Below, one piece after another: positions 1 to 9,773 of a DNA stretch of 64,000 nucleotides. The stretch lies in NCBI GenBank assembly GCA_014529385.2, contig CM043964.1:1528997-1592996 (forward strand). The letters are read 5' to 3'. Source of the DNA: Adiantum capillus-veneris. Its lineage: Eukaryota; Streptophyta; Polypodiopsida; Polypodiales; Pteridaceae. The translations under genes and the position numbers were made by a program. The number at the start of each line of letters is the position of its first letter. The stretch's first letter is position 1. The notes under the pieces were generated by a model that worked only from the letters and a program-made list of their open reading frames with translations, did no database searches and was not told where the DNA came from.

Positions 1-1279
1 CTATAACCAACAAAAATACATTTGACAGCCTTATCATCCAATTTTTTCTGTGCTGCACTTGTGGCACCAAAGCATATGCCAAACAACCAAAAACACGCAT
101 GTGCTCAATAGAAGGTTTTCTATCATGCCATGCTTCATATGGAGTAATATACCGCAAAGCTTTCGTAGGACACTTGTTAAGTACATAAGTGGCACACATA
201 ATGGCCTCAAGACAAAAAGAATGAGGCAAAGCTTGACTTTTGACCATACATCGTGCCATTTTTGTCAGTGACCTGTTTTGCCTCTCAGCAACACCATTTT
301 ACTGAGGTGTATAAGGCATTGTACATTGGTGTTTTATCCCACGACTAGCCAGAAATGCATCTAATTCATGAGACATATACTCTCCCTCTCGATCGGAACG
401 GAGGGTGCCCATAGTACATTTTGAGACATTTTCAACCATAGCCAAAAATTGTTTGAAGCACATAAAAACTTCGGACTTCACTTTAAGCGGAAATACCCAT
501 GCATTCCTGGAGTAATCATCAATGAAATTCACGAAGTACAGGTAATTGCCCCAGGACGAAGTTTGCATGGGCCCACAAACATCACTATGCACAAGCTGCA
601 ACCGGCATGTGGCCCGAACTGAACCATCCTTTGGAAATTTAGAACACTGCATCTTACCCAAAATACAGCCTTCACAAACATGTTTGACAGGTGCTTCAAG
701 AGGCGGCAAAGAAGCAACCATATCAGATTTCTGCAAACGCAGCAAACTTGCAGAATTCAGATGACCAAAACGTGCATGCCAAATTTTTGCATCTGAAATA
801 GCCCTTGAATCTGCAACAGCATTTGCAAAAAATTTTCCACACTTGTCATCCAAAGTGAGCTTTTACAGTCCACGGCACAAAAGGCCAGATGCAACAATTT
901 CATCACCAAAACTGAGATCATGAAATGTACATCTGTCATCCACAAATTTGACTACAAGTCCAAGTCTAGCAAGTGCGGATACAGACAAGAGATTCTTCTT
1001 GATCCCAGGTACATAAAGTGCATCAACAAGTGTGAAGGAACTGCCATTAGCAGCAGTGAGCACAATCTTTCCAACTCCCTGAACTGGATAAGAGGCGTTG
1101 TTGGCACAAGTGACTGAATTCCCATGAGGGACAGACTCAAGAGAGGTAAACAATTCACGATGTGAGGTAATGTGCTTTGTAGCACCACTATCGAAATACC
1201 CCACATGTGAATCTGCAGCAACTGACAAGCATGCATCATGGACAGTAGGATTGTAAGTGCAATTTGCGCTAAAATCCCA
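1..1279 (-). pseudogene. copia protease and integrase (partial, stops)
   Basis: Copia Pol segment that would cut Gag-Pol and insert the cDNA. The aspartic protease motif DSGAT is encoded near 1180, preceded by the typical YF. A GAG-pre-integrase zinc-binding segment (WHARFGHLN ... CEGCILGK) follows, then the integrase core with acidic residues in VHSDVCGP, LRSDREGEY and, after the stop at 299-301, NGVAERQNR. Two TAA codons (863-865 and 299-301) interrupt one otherwise continuous frame. At 299-301 a Gln codon is expected from the family, which fits CAA to TAA. The frame stays open from 298 to the window edge with the expected integrase continuation. Family assignment is secure; function is lost. 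Confidence 0.92.
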
Positions 1280-1282
1280 TTA

Positions 1283-2231
1283 TGCATCAACATCAACAAC
1301 ACAGTCTCCTTTCACAGAAGACTCAACAATGGCTGCATTTTTAGTGGAACCAACATTTGCAGTGGAACCACCCTCTTTCTTCTTAGCCTCTTTGGCCTTC
1401 AAATTAGGACACGACTTGATCAAGTGATCATTGGATTTACAATAATGGCAACGCATCTTCTTTTTGCCCTTATCACGAGAATTTCTAGACGAATTGCTGC
1501 TAGCAGAAGCATTAGGAACATAATTTTTGCCACTCGTAGCAGAACCATAAGAAGTGGCTGCATTGCTGTTACCACCCTTTCTTTGAGAAGCAATAAAAGC
1601 TTGTTCAACTGCACGCTGTCTAGTCCTGTTTTTTTATGGACAGTGACTCTTGCAACAACAATGTGCATAATGCATTAAACTTGACAACTTCTGGATTTCC
1701 TTGGGTCATAAGTCTCCAAGTACTAGCAAAAGTCTGGTAAGAATCTGGTAAGGCATCAAGAACAGTCTGCACAAGGAAACTGTCTGAAATAACTTCACCT
1801 GCAGAAATAAGTTGCTCATTGATATCCTTGACACTAGCAAGGAAAGTGTCCATATCATCTTCCTCATGCATAATCTTCGACTCCAGCTCTTTATGCAGCA
1901 AAGCAATTTTAGCCTCATTGCGGCTTGCATAAAGACCTACTAGAATATCCAAAGCATGAGCCTGCGCATCCTTAACATCCCAACGAGCTTGTTCTGCCGT
2001 AGGCAAAAAAACTCTAATAGCTGAAATCCTTGTAGCAAGACCTGCAACATCCTCAACATCGCCTACATCCTCAGAACCAGGACGTACATCAATGCCCTGC
2101 ACAATGTTCCAGACACCCTTTGACAAAAGAACATGTTGCATCATATAATCCCACATAGGGTAGTTGTCCCCATCCAACCTGTCCTTAGCAGCAAACATCT
2201 TGAACACATCTGTGTTGTTGTTGTCAGCCAT
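1283..2231 (-). pseudogene. copia gag with zinc knuckle (frameshifted)
   Basis: Gag would form the virus-like particle and bind element RNA. The ATG at 2229-2231 opens MADNNNTDVFKMFAAKDRL, followed by a copia-type Gag (UBN2-like) segment with W and D landmarks (YPMWDYMMQHVL). The frame terminates at 1620. One base slip in the A7 run near 1627-1634 restores a frame that carries a CCHC knuckle, RCHYCKSNDHLIKSCP (about 1408-1455), and then leads to the protease. In the second frame a TAA at 1280-1282 separates gag from protease. The frameshift sits in a homopolymer, so it could be a mutation in this copy or a sequencing slip. Confidence 0.88.
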
Positions 2232-2578
2232 GATAAATGTTGCACCTGATGTGAAAACTGCCCGAAAATAGGAGAAATGGAGCGGGAACAACCTGTGATA
2301 TATAGCACAAACCGTAGAAGACTATAAGGCACCTATTATGCAGAAAACTACACTGACAAAAATTCTGCACAAAATGACAAAATAGCCTGTGCAGTACTGC
2401 CTGTAGTGGAAACGGAGGCCGAAATGAGCCCAAATCAAAATTCTGAGCAGACCAAGCTCTCGGAGCTTACCCAAAATTTTTGTCAACCTGCTAACGCTCG
2501 CCAAAGCTCACTGAAATCGGAAAAAGTGAGCAGGCGTGTGCTGGAGCAGCTGGCGACTAAGCCCGGGAGGACGTGACA

Positions 2579-2592
2579 TGCTCTGATACCAA
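2579..2592 (-). promoter_or_regulatory. primer-binding site, initiator-Met tRNA
   Basis: The minus strand reads TTGGTATCAGAGCA immediately downstream of the LTR end ...TTCCAACA. This is the site complementary to the 3' end of plant initiator-Met tRNA used by most copia elements. It fixes both the orientation and the inner LTR boundary at 2593/2594. Confidence 0.95.
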
Positions 2593-2593
2593 T

Positions 2594-2800
2594 TGTTGGA
2601 ATTAGGGTTGCAGAGAAACACACACAGCTTGGAGAAGATGAAGGAAGCTCAAGGCACACAATAGAGAGTGTGTTACTTAGTGTGCAATGGAAAAATAGAT
2701 AGCCCTAGAGTGATGGGCGTATATACAAAGCACGGGGGAAAAAACCTCCTAAAGAGGGAAAAAATGCCCCGTCAGTCCTAGTGTGTTCACACACATCACT
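2594..2800 (-). repeat. copia 5' LTR (about 0.2 kb)
   Basis: The inner end is fixed by the primer site; the plus strand starts TGTTGGAATT at 2594. The outer end is estimated at about 2793-2803, where the reading frame of gypsy element A (RNase H tail, ALSRRPKVDAV) stops matching and LTR sequence begins. The partner LTR is outside the window, so length and ends are not confirmed by comparison. Confidence 0.75.
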
Positions 2801-3300
2801 ACCACATGTATATGGTAACAGTGAGTAGCTATAGATACCGCATCAACTTTTGGTCGTCGTGAAAGTGCATCAGCCACTTGATTGTGCTTACCAGCAACGT
2901 GAGCAATATGAAAATTAGATTGCGAAAGAAAATTTGCCCACCTCATTTGTTTGTCCGAAAGCTTGGTTTGCGTCATGAAATAATTGAGACTTTGGTGGTC
3001 GGTTTGTAGAATGAATGGAGTCCCCAATAAGTAGTGCTTCCATGTTTCTAGGGCATGTAGAACAGCTTAAAGCTCTTTCTCATAAATGCCCAAGACTCGT
3101 TCATCAGTATTGAGCCTTCGGCTCTCATATGCAATGGCATGACCTTCTTGAAGCAAAACTGCTCCAAGGCAATCATCACAAGCATCACATAACCTCAAAT
3201 GGTTTTGAGGGATCCGAAAGCACAAGGTCTGGTTGGGAAGTAAGCTTCTCTTTGAGCTTATCAAAAGAATTTTTCTCCTTAGCAGTCCATACATACTTAA
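2801..3300 (-). pseudogene. element A RNase H (truncated)
   Basis: RNase H removes the RNA of the RNA/DNA hybrid. Visible landmarks are CDACDDCLGAVLLQEGH, IAYESRRLN, YLLGTPFILQTDHQSL and the tail VADALSRRPKV. A TAA near 3065 interrupts it at a position where EKELQAV is expected, fitting CAA to TAA. The frame differs from that of the RT (slip near 3200). The 3' part beyond DALSRRP is lost into the copia LTR at about 2800. Confidence 0.9.
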
Positions 3301-4369
3301 CGTTCTTCTTAGTTAAGTCGTGTAGTGGTCCTGCTACTTGAGAGAATTTTTCTATGAAGCGTCTATAATATGCACACATACCAATAAAGCTTCTTAGCTC
3401 ATGTAGATTCCTTGGGTTAGGCCATGCTTTTATTACCTCTATGTTCGATGGATCCATACGGATACCATCTTGAGAGATAATATGACCTAAGTATTGAATC
3501 TCTTGAAAGAAAAATTCACCTTTCTTTTGGTTGAAAAAACGCTTATTCTCCATCAATGCTTGAAAAATCACTAGGAGATGTTCCTTATGTTCCTCCAAAG
3601 ATTTGGAGTAGATGATGATATCATCAAAGAACACTCTAGTGAATTTGCGGTATGGTCTAAAAATTTTCTCCATTAGACGATTGAATGTAGCTGGTGCATT
3701 AGTCAAACCAAAAGGCATGACTAGATATTCATAAAGACCAAACGTTGTGCGAAACGCGGTCTTTAAGATATCTTCATCCACTATGCTGATTTGATGATAG
3801 CCACTCTTAAGGTCAATCCTACTAAAGTAGGTAGAGCCTTGTAGCTTATCAAACAGATCTTCTACCCGAGGCATGGGAAATTTGTTTTTGATAGTGATAT
3901 GGTTTAATGCTCAATAGTCCACACACATGCGATATGTACCATCTTTCTTTTGCACTAAAAGAACTGGAGAACAAAAGGGAGAGGAACTAGGCCTCACCAT
4001 ACCTTTTTCTACTAGCTCTTGTACTTGTCTCATGATCTCCTCTTGTTGAGCTTGTGAAACTCGATAAGGAGGCTTGTTAGGTGGTGAGCTTCCAGGAAGG
4101 AGCTCAATGCGATGGTCATCATCCCCTCGTTTTGGAGGTAGGTCCATAGGGATATCATCGATGAACACATCTTGGAATCCTTTTAGAAAATTAGAGAAGT
4201 CTAGCTCTTCTCGATTCCTACCAGTTACTTTTGATGAAACATTAAGATCTTTTGAAGACTCTTTGACAAAAATCATATACACAGAAACTGAGCTCTTCAT
4301 TGATTTATCAAAACCAGGAGAATTTACAAGTGGAATAGTGTGACCACGCTCACTAGCATCTATATACAT
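3195..4369 (-). pseudogene. element A reverse transcriptase
   Basis: Ty3/gypsy RT. Read from 4369 leftwards: the linker with PYRVSQAQQEEI, the finger motif SSPFCSPVLLVQKKDGTYR, then MCVDY, an in-frame TGA at 3911-3913, LNH, FSRIDLKSGYHQI, VMPFGLTNAPATF, and the catalytic FFDDI with the two Asp codons at 3620-3625. It ends with the thumb/connection GHIISQDGI and FIGMCAYYRRFI. The TGA replaces the Arg of the family's DYRALN, which fits CGA to TGA at a CpG. It is otherwise open for about 450 codons. Confidence 0.93.
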
Positions 4370-4700
4370 ATTCTTTTCCCTGTAAAGTGAAGTAAATTCT
4401 CCTTTCAGGGAACTTCATATTGGCAGCCATGCGATCAAACCATGGTGCCCCTAAGATAACATCCTCATGTTGGAGAGGAGAGATGGAGAAGTCTTCTTTG
4501 TCGACATAGCCTTGGACATGAATCCTCAACTTCCCAATCAAGGGAGTAACAGAGGCTTTTTGTCCCTTGAAATCTGCTTCAACGGTTAACATATCTCCCA
4601 TCTCGAAATCTTGAATGCCCAACTTGGTGGCCAACTCCATTGATATGAAGTTGTGAGTAGAGCCAGGGTCAAACAAGATGAATGCATCATGATCTCTTAC
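4353..4700 (-). pseudogene. element A aspartic protease
   Basis: Retropepsin-type protease that would process Gag-Pol. The active site reads FDPGSTHNFI near 4670, followed by LIGKLRIHVQGYVDKEDF and HEDVILGAPWFDRM, the typical gypsy protease C-terminal landmark (ILG.PWF). Its frame overlaps the RT frame by about 17 bases at 4353-4369, so PR and RT are out of frame with each other here. A second, diverged copy of the same segment lies immediately upstream (see the tandem duplication). Confidence 0.9.
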
Positions 4701-5061
4701 CTTTCCCCAAGCATAGGAGAGTGAAGTAAATTCTCCTTTCAGGGAAGTTCATATTGGCAGCCATGTGATCAAACCATGATGCCCCTAAGATAACATCCTC
4801 ATGTTGGAGAGGAGAGATGGAAAAGTCTTCTTTGTCGACATAGCCTTGGACATGAAGCCTCAACTTCCCAATCAAGGGAGTAACAGAGGCTTTTTGTCCC
4901 TTGAAAGCTGCGTCAGCGGTTACCATATCTCCCATCTCTAAAGCTTGAATTCCCAACTTGGTGGCCAACTTTATTGATATGAAGTTGTGAGTAGAGCCAG
5001 GGTCAAGCCAGGGTCAAACAAGATGAATGCATCATGATCTCTTTACCTTTCCCCAAGCATA
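4387..5061 (-). repeat. tandem duplication of the protease segment, unit about 334 bp
   Basis: The stretch from GTGAAGTAAATTCTCC at 4387 recurs at 4721, and the flanking CCTTTCCCCAAGCATA recurs at about 4716 and 5061. Both copies encode the same protease core (VDKEDFSISPLQHEDVILGA). The upstream copy carries an extra short direct repeat, GCCAGGGTCAA twice near 5005-5025, which throws the FDPG active-site segment out of frame. The copies differ at a few per cent of bases by eye. Only the downstream copy keeps DPGSTHNF in frame with the rest. Confidence 0.88.
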
Positions 5062-5144
5062 CGAGAGTGATGAGCCTTTGCAATGAGCATCCTCTTTTGG
5101 AGCTCGATGGTGGAAGCCCTAGGAGTCTCATTGTGAGTATTCTT
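5062..5144 (-). other. element A gag-protease spacer remnant
   Basis: About 80 bases on the minus strand encode ETPRASTIELQKRMLIAKAH followed by HSRMLGER, then a stop. This is probably the segment between the zinc-knuckle region and protease of element A. Homology to element B's LTR takes over at about 5145. The zinc-knuckle part of A's gag is missing from both sides of B. Confidence 0.5.
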
Positions 5145-5385
5145 CTTGGGTCTAAAAATCAAAAATTCTGTTCTTTTGAGCTGAGTTTTTTGGGTGTGTG
5201 TGTCTCTGTGTGGAGTGGGTAAATGGGTAGTCTCTCTCCTCTCACTCCATAGGTGTGTTCTCTATCACGGCCAGGTGGGTTGTGTAAGCCGAGTGGTGCC
5301 CCGTAGTGTGTGTGTGTGTATATCATCCCAAGAGTGTGTGTCGGGTCATTATAGAGGCATTCTGTGTGTTTCCATCCCGCTCACA
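5145..5385 (+). repeat. element B 5' LTR remnant (last about 240 bp)
   Basis: It matches 23222-23465 with roughly 6-7 % differences by eye, including GTGGAGTGGGTAAATGGGTA and CCAAGAGTGTGTGTCGGGTC, and ends in GCTCACA directly before a primer-site-like sequence. The 3' LTR of B is about 1.14 kb, so about 900 bp of the 5' LTR is gone. The junction with A at about 5145 is therefore a deletion, not the original insertion edge. Confidence 0.85.
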
Positions 5386-5391
5386 TTCTTT

Positions 5392-5408
5392 TGGTGCCCC
5401 CACTAAGG
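5392..5408 (+). promoter_or_regulatory. element B primer-binding site candidate
   Basis: TGGTGCCCCCACTAAGG starts seven bases after the LTR end (5385). Element E has TGGTGTCCCCGCCATTGAGG and element C CGGTGCTCCCACTGAGG at the same place, so the position is conserved. It is not the initiator-Met site; I could not assign the tRNA. Confidence 0.65.
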
Positions 5409-6445
5409 ATCTTCTTCGAGTACCGTCTGCTTCAAGCTTCAAACTTCGAGATTATGGATGACAGGTTGCAGATTACATGTTACAAGTTATAGGGACAGGT
5501 ACAAGTACAGCTGATTCACACAAGTACAGGTAGCTCGAGTAGAGTGATACACTAGCAAGTGGGAGTCACTTGTAGTTGCTGTGGGTATGCATCATTTGGC
5601 ACATGTTTGAGCGCATTGTTGCTGCTATTGTACGTTACTTGTGGAAACTTCCATTGTACGTCTTTGTGGAGCCATACTTGGTGTTATTTGGCAGTCCCAA
5701 CCATTTCTAAGACTTGGTCTGGAAGATAGTCATTTCTGAGACTTGACTATACGAGATTTGCATAAGCCTTCATGAGAGGGTCGATAGCGTGAGGTTTTAT
5801 TGATCTGGGGGATTCTCAAATGTGAGATCCTTTCGGTGATACCGGTAGCTGGAGCACCCTTTTTGTGACCTCACCATAGGCTATGTATTAGTGATTCCTA
5901 TTTGATGCTCGGGTTCTATTGTTGGCAGTTTATGCATACATATACACTCTATATTTTGGGTTCTTATTGCTCTACTTCTGGGGAAACTCTGCCAAAATTT
6001 TTCCAAGTTGTGATGGCTGGTGTTTTGGTCTTTTGAGCCATTTATGCTGTTATGCTACTAAAATTTTGGCAAAATCAGAGGATAAGACAGGTGTGCTTTC
6101 TTGGGAGTTGCATGATTGACTTTAATGGATGATCAAAATGGCCCTCAATTCACTCCTTTTCATTTAACTCAAAGAATCCAGATAAATGTTCATGTGTCCG
6201 GGAAGATTTTTTTCCAGCAGCGTATAGTCTTTATGTTTGGGCCAAGAAGATTAAGAGAGATACTGGAATACCCTTTGCCTATTGTAATTCCAATGATCAA
6301 CTATGAAAACTAATTTGATGTGCATGTGTTTGTCCTTATCTAAAGACAAGCTCCATTGAAGTTTCTGGGGATCGAGTCGGTCAAAAGTTTTGGGTTCTTG
6401 CACGTGTGTTCGAAGGGGTTCTCAAAGCATTGAACTTGGGTAACC
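5409..6445 (+). other. element B leader with small conserved ORF at 6116-6343
   Basis: About 1 kb lies between primer site and gag. Most has no recognisable coding. At 6116-6313 an ORF contains KIFFQQ, MFGPRRLREI and LPIVIPMINYE, and after a stop the reading continues FDVHVFVLI to a second stop at about 6343. Element C has the same block just before its gag (KMFYQQ, MFGRERLQEI, LPFILPMINHE, FDVVIFILV, stop). Conservation between two diverged families argues for a real protein ending, perhaps of an ORF1 like those known upstream of gag in Ogre-type Tat elements. Function unknown. Confidence 0.55.
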
Positions 6446-7400
6446 ATGGCTTTCTCTTATCCGGAGTTTCATGGAAGAAGTGATGAAGATGTGGAAGAAT
6501 TTTAAAAAAAGATGGAGGTTGCCTGCATTAGCAATCAGATTCATGACCCGACATAGATGCTACGTCTTCTCCAAATTTGTTTGAAGAGTGCTGCACGAGT
6601 TTGGTCCAAAGCATTTGAAGAGGAGTTGCGTGTGGCTGATCCACCTGTAAGATTGAGTTGGGAAAATCTAAGGCATGGATTGGAAGTGGAGTTTGTGAAG
6701 ACAGAAGATCCTGACAAAGTGTAGCAAGAAGTACAAGGTTTGGTGCAGAAGGAAGGTGAGCCAATAGATGCGTACATACGTAAGTTTTCATTGGCGTGGG
6801 AGCAGATGTGCAAGGCCTTAGCACCACAAGTACCCCCGCGTGACATGATGAAGAAGGACAGGTTCTTGGATGGTCTTTGGGAGAATATACATTGGAGAGT
6901 GGAGCTAAGGAAGCCTAGGACATATGAAGATGCACTAGGGGTAGCAAGGAACAAAGAGTGGAAGCTGAGGAAAATGAGCCAATTAGGGGTGGTCTTTGCC
7001 CATGTGGTCTGAATTTCAGCCTATGGACTCTTTACAAGGTCGCATGCCAGGGGTTCATCATGAACCAGTGGTTTCTATGACTCCTCAAGTTATGCCAGCA
7101 GTGGTCACTACAGCAGTGCAAGATGATGGGCTAAGGCAAGACATGAGGCAAGTGGTAGATTTAATGAAGAATCTCAGCCTCAACCTTCTAGGTAATGTGA
7201 GAAATAATCGAGGTCAAGGGAGGTTTGCAAATCAGCCCCGGGAGGTGAAGAAAGACCTAGGAATGGTGTTGGACAAAGTAATGGTAGGTTTTGGAGAGGC
7301 AGACGCCCACATGTTATAATTGTGGAGAGTTGGGCCACATCAGCCCGCAATGTGATAAGCCACCAAGGTTGGGAGGTGTATCCATTTCCAAGACAGGTGC
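6446..7400 (+). pseudogene. element B gag (stops and frameshifts)
   Basis: The ATG at 6446 in ACCATGGC opens MAFSYPEFHGRSDEDVEEF. The core has ARVWSKAFEEELR, VQGLVQKEGEPIDAYI and KDRFLDGLWE, the retrotransposon-Gag pattern shared with elements C and E. In-frame stops are TAA 6503-6505, TAG 6554-6556 and TAG 6722-6724; the last replaces the Trp seen in element E (KVWQ). A frame change near 7000 leads to VVDLMKNLSLNLLGN, and another near 7300 to an intact CCHC knuckle, CYNCGELGHISPQC (7312-7353). This copy is non-functional. Confidence 0.88.
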
Positions 7401-7767
7401 TAACTAGGTCAAATGATTATGGCATCAAAATTAAGGGAGAGGAAGGAACTAGTGGATTAACCCAGGAGGAAAAGGGAAAGACAAAAGTGATAAGTGTAGT
7501 CACCTTGGAGAAGGCATCAAAGCTAGAGGATACATTAGTGATTTCTATTGGGAAGAGGACCACAGAGGACAAGGAAGGAAGAAGTGCCCCAGGCCCTAGT
7601 AAGAAGAAGGGAAAGAGTCATGAAGGCGAGGATGTCAAGGCCAAGAGGAAAAAGAGGATGGGCAATTAAACTATGACTTGAAGGAGAATTTGACAAGCAG
7701 GATGGCCGATGTTACTTTTGGGCAGTTTATAGAGATGGTGCCTAAGCTAAAGCGATAGTGGAAGAGG
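7401..7767 (+). pseudogene. element B gag-protease linker
   Basis: Lys/Glu-rich coding remnant (7401-7669 contains KTKVISVVTLEKASK and GPSKKKGKSHEGED), ending at a TAA near 7669. The equivalent of element C's charged linker between zinc knuckle and protease. No domain is recognised. The frame differs from both neighbours. Confidence 0.55.
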
Positions 7768-8190
7768 ATGGTTAATCCAATGGAGAAAGAACCAGACAGA
7801 GGTTCAGTGAAGGTGTTGGCGATGGATGAGCTACCAGACATTTGTCCAATAGTAGATGTGTGGCACAAAAGAAAAAATATGGGACAAGGTTATGTTGATG
7901 GTGGAGTCCAAATATGTGTCAAAACACACTCATGCGTTGAGAAGATGGGTCTTACAGTGACTAGGGTGTCAAGCTTTCGGATTAGATTGGCAAACCATCA
8001 GAAAGTAAAATGTTTGGGTGTTGTAAAGGGCATAGAAGTGGAGGCGTATGATGTGAAGGCAGTGTTTGATTTTCATGTGATGCCAGCAGGGTTGGGAGCA
8101 TATCCTATTATACTGGGCAGACCATGGTTACGTGCAGTGGAGCTGTTCAAGATTGGCAACGTGGTACGACTAGCCTCTATGGAAAGATAG
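7768..8190 (+). pseudogene. element B aspartic protease
   Basis: The protease has active site YVDGGVQICV (DGG in place of DSG/DTG, as in element C's IDGGAQICV), then RIRLANHQKVKCLGVVKGI and the C-terminal landmark GAYPIILGRPWL. Length and order match element C's 14375-15001 ORF. It ends at a TAG at 8188-8190. The downstream acidic region (DEDESSDEDYS) is in another frame. Confidence 0.87.
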
Positions 8191-9773
8191 GTGCCAAGAA
8201 GCTTTATAATATGGACACAAGGAAACAATTGGAGGAGCTTTATGAAGATGAGGATGAGTCTAGTGATGAAGACTATTCCACAATGACTGATGGGGACAGT
8301 GATAGCACTACTAGTAGCGATGCAGATGTTGATGTTGCATTTCTTTTGATGGGCAAAGAAACCCATGAGTCTGGTTTAGTGGCATTTGCAAATGAGGTTG
8401 AAGATGAAAGTGAAGGGCCTTATGAAGTGATTAAAGGGCTGATACAAACCATGGTTGAATTGTCAAAGAAGCAAGAATTGATGACACAAATGATTAGTGG
8501 AGATCTCTCAGCTATGGAGAAGGAGATATATTTGCACATGCTGGCTAGTTTTCCTGATTTTTTCATTACCTCATATGAAGAGATTAGAAGGGTTCAAGGG
8601 CGAAGAGATGCATATAGAGCTAAAAGAAGGTGCTAAGCCAGTGCAGTAAAGGCTAAGAAGGATGGGTCAAGAGAAAATGGAAGCCTTGAGGGAAGAGGTG
8701 GACAAGTTATTGAAGGCATGGTTCATAGTCCCTCCGGAGACCACAGAATAGGTGAGTCCAGTAGTAGTCAGCCCAAAGAAGGATGGGAAGTGGAGGATTT
8801 GTGTAGATTTTAAACCCTTAAATGTAGCCACTAAGAAGAACCCATATCCTCTTCCATTTATCGATCACATCTTGGATTCAGCGGCAGGTTATGAGAGGTA
8901 CAGTGTGTGTGATGGTTTTTCAGGCTATTTTCAATTGAAGATTGCTCTTAAGGACCGAACAAAGACAACTTTCATTACGCCATGGGGCTGCTATTGCTAC
9001 AAGGTATTGCTATTTGGGTTGTCAAATGGACCATCTTTCTATCAAGAGAGAGCAAATTGGGTGTTGGAACCATTCATTGGTAGTTGTGTTAAAGCTTTCA
9101 TGGAGGACTTCTGTCTACAGCAGTAAGGCTGAGCACCATGAGAAGCTGCAGATGGTATTGGCTCGATATTATGAATGTGGAGGACAACTAAATACAAATA
9201 AATGTTATCTAGCATAGCCAAGGGTGAAGTTATTGGGACATATGGTGTCAGAAAATGGCATCGAGGCTGATCCAGATAAGGTTAAGTCTATTATTCTTCT
9301 TCCATCACCTACGAGTACAAAGCAGTTAGCAACCTTTATACACAAAGTGAAGTATGTGGCCCGGTTTATTCCATTGTCTTCGGAGCTTCTTTATCCATTA
9401 CAACAAGTGGCAAAGCATGGCCCATTGCAATGGGATGAAAAATGTGAAGAAATGTTTCAAGAGGTGAAAGAAGTGTTACGGGGGTTGTCAGCCATGCAGG
9501 CTCCTGATTGGGAGCAACATTTTATGTAAATCCATCAGTAGGGGATGATGCCATTGGAGCCATGCTATTGCAAAAGGGGAAGGGCAGCCATTATATGCGG
9601 CCAATGTATTGTGCAAGCCGAGTGAAGTTGGTAGCAGAGAGAAAATTCTCGGAAGTAGAGCTAGTGATGACCAGTGTAATATTTGCTTGTTGACGATTTT
9701 GCCATTACTTGCTACCACGACCTTTTGTTTTCCTGACGAGTTATGCAGTTTTTCCATAGTTAATTAATGGCAC
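8191..9773 (+). pseudogene. element B RT and first RNase H (active site altered, cut by C)
   Basis: An acidic linker (8191-8636) leads to RT motifs SPVVVSPKKDGKWRICVDF, FKPLNVATKKNPYPLPF, YSVCDGFSGYFQL and FITPWGC. The catalytic box reads FMEDFC where element C has FIDDFC, so the first catalytic Asp is Glu. A TAA follows shortly (9124-9126). The connection (LLGHMVSENGIEADPDKV) and RNase H start (FYVNPSVGDDAIGAMLLQKG) are in two further frames. At 9774 the LTR of element C interrupts the RNase H; coding resumes at 20315 with TNISNVVKKWVIELQEF. Confidence 0.88.

Larger units (their letters stand above)
1..2800 (-). mobile_element. Ty1/copia LTR retrotransposon, 5' part, runs off the left edge
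   Basis: Read on the minus strand the order is 5' LTR (2800-2594), initiator-Met primer site, gag with zinc knuckle, protease, and integrase up to the window edge. Protease followed by integrase before any RT is the Ty1/copia order. It lies inside the RNase H of gypsy element A: A's reading frame runs directly into the LTR near 2800. The coding frame has three in-frame TAA codons (1280-1282, 863-865, 299-301) and a one-base slip at an A-run, so this copy cannot make Gag-Pol. RT, RNase H and the 3' LTR must lie left of base 1. Its target duplication cannot be tested because only one end is present. Confidence 0.93.

Noticed and set aside
50-271. Plus-strand ORFs over the copia element (50-271, 546-764, 1238-1678)
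   Set aside because: They overlap the minus-strand integrase and gag, which have clear family motifs; shadows.
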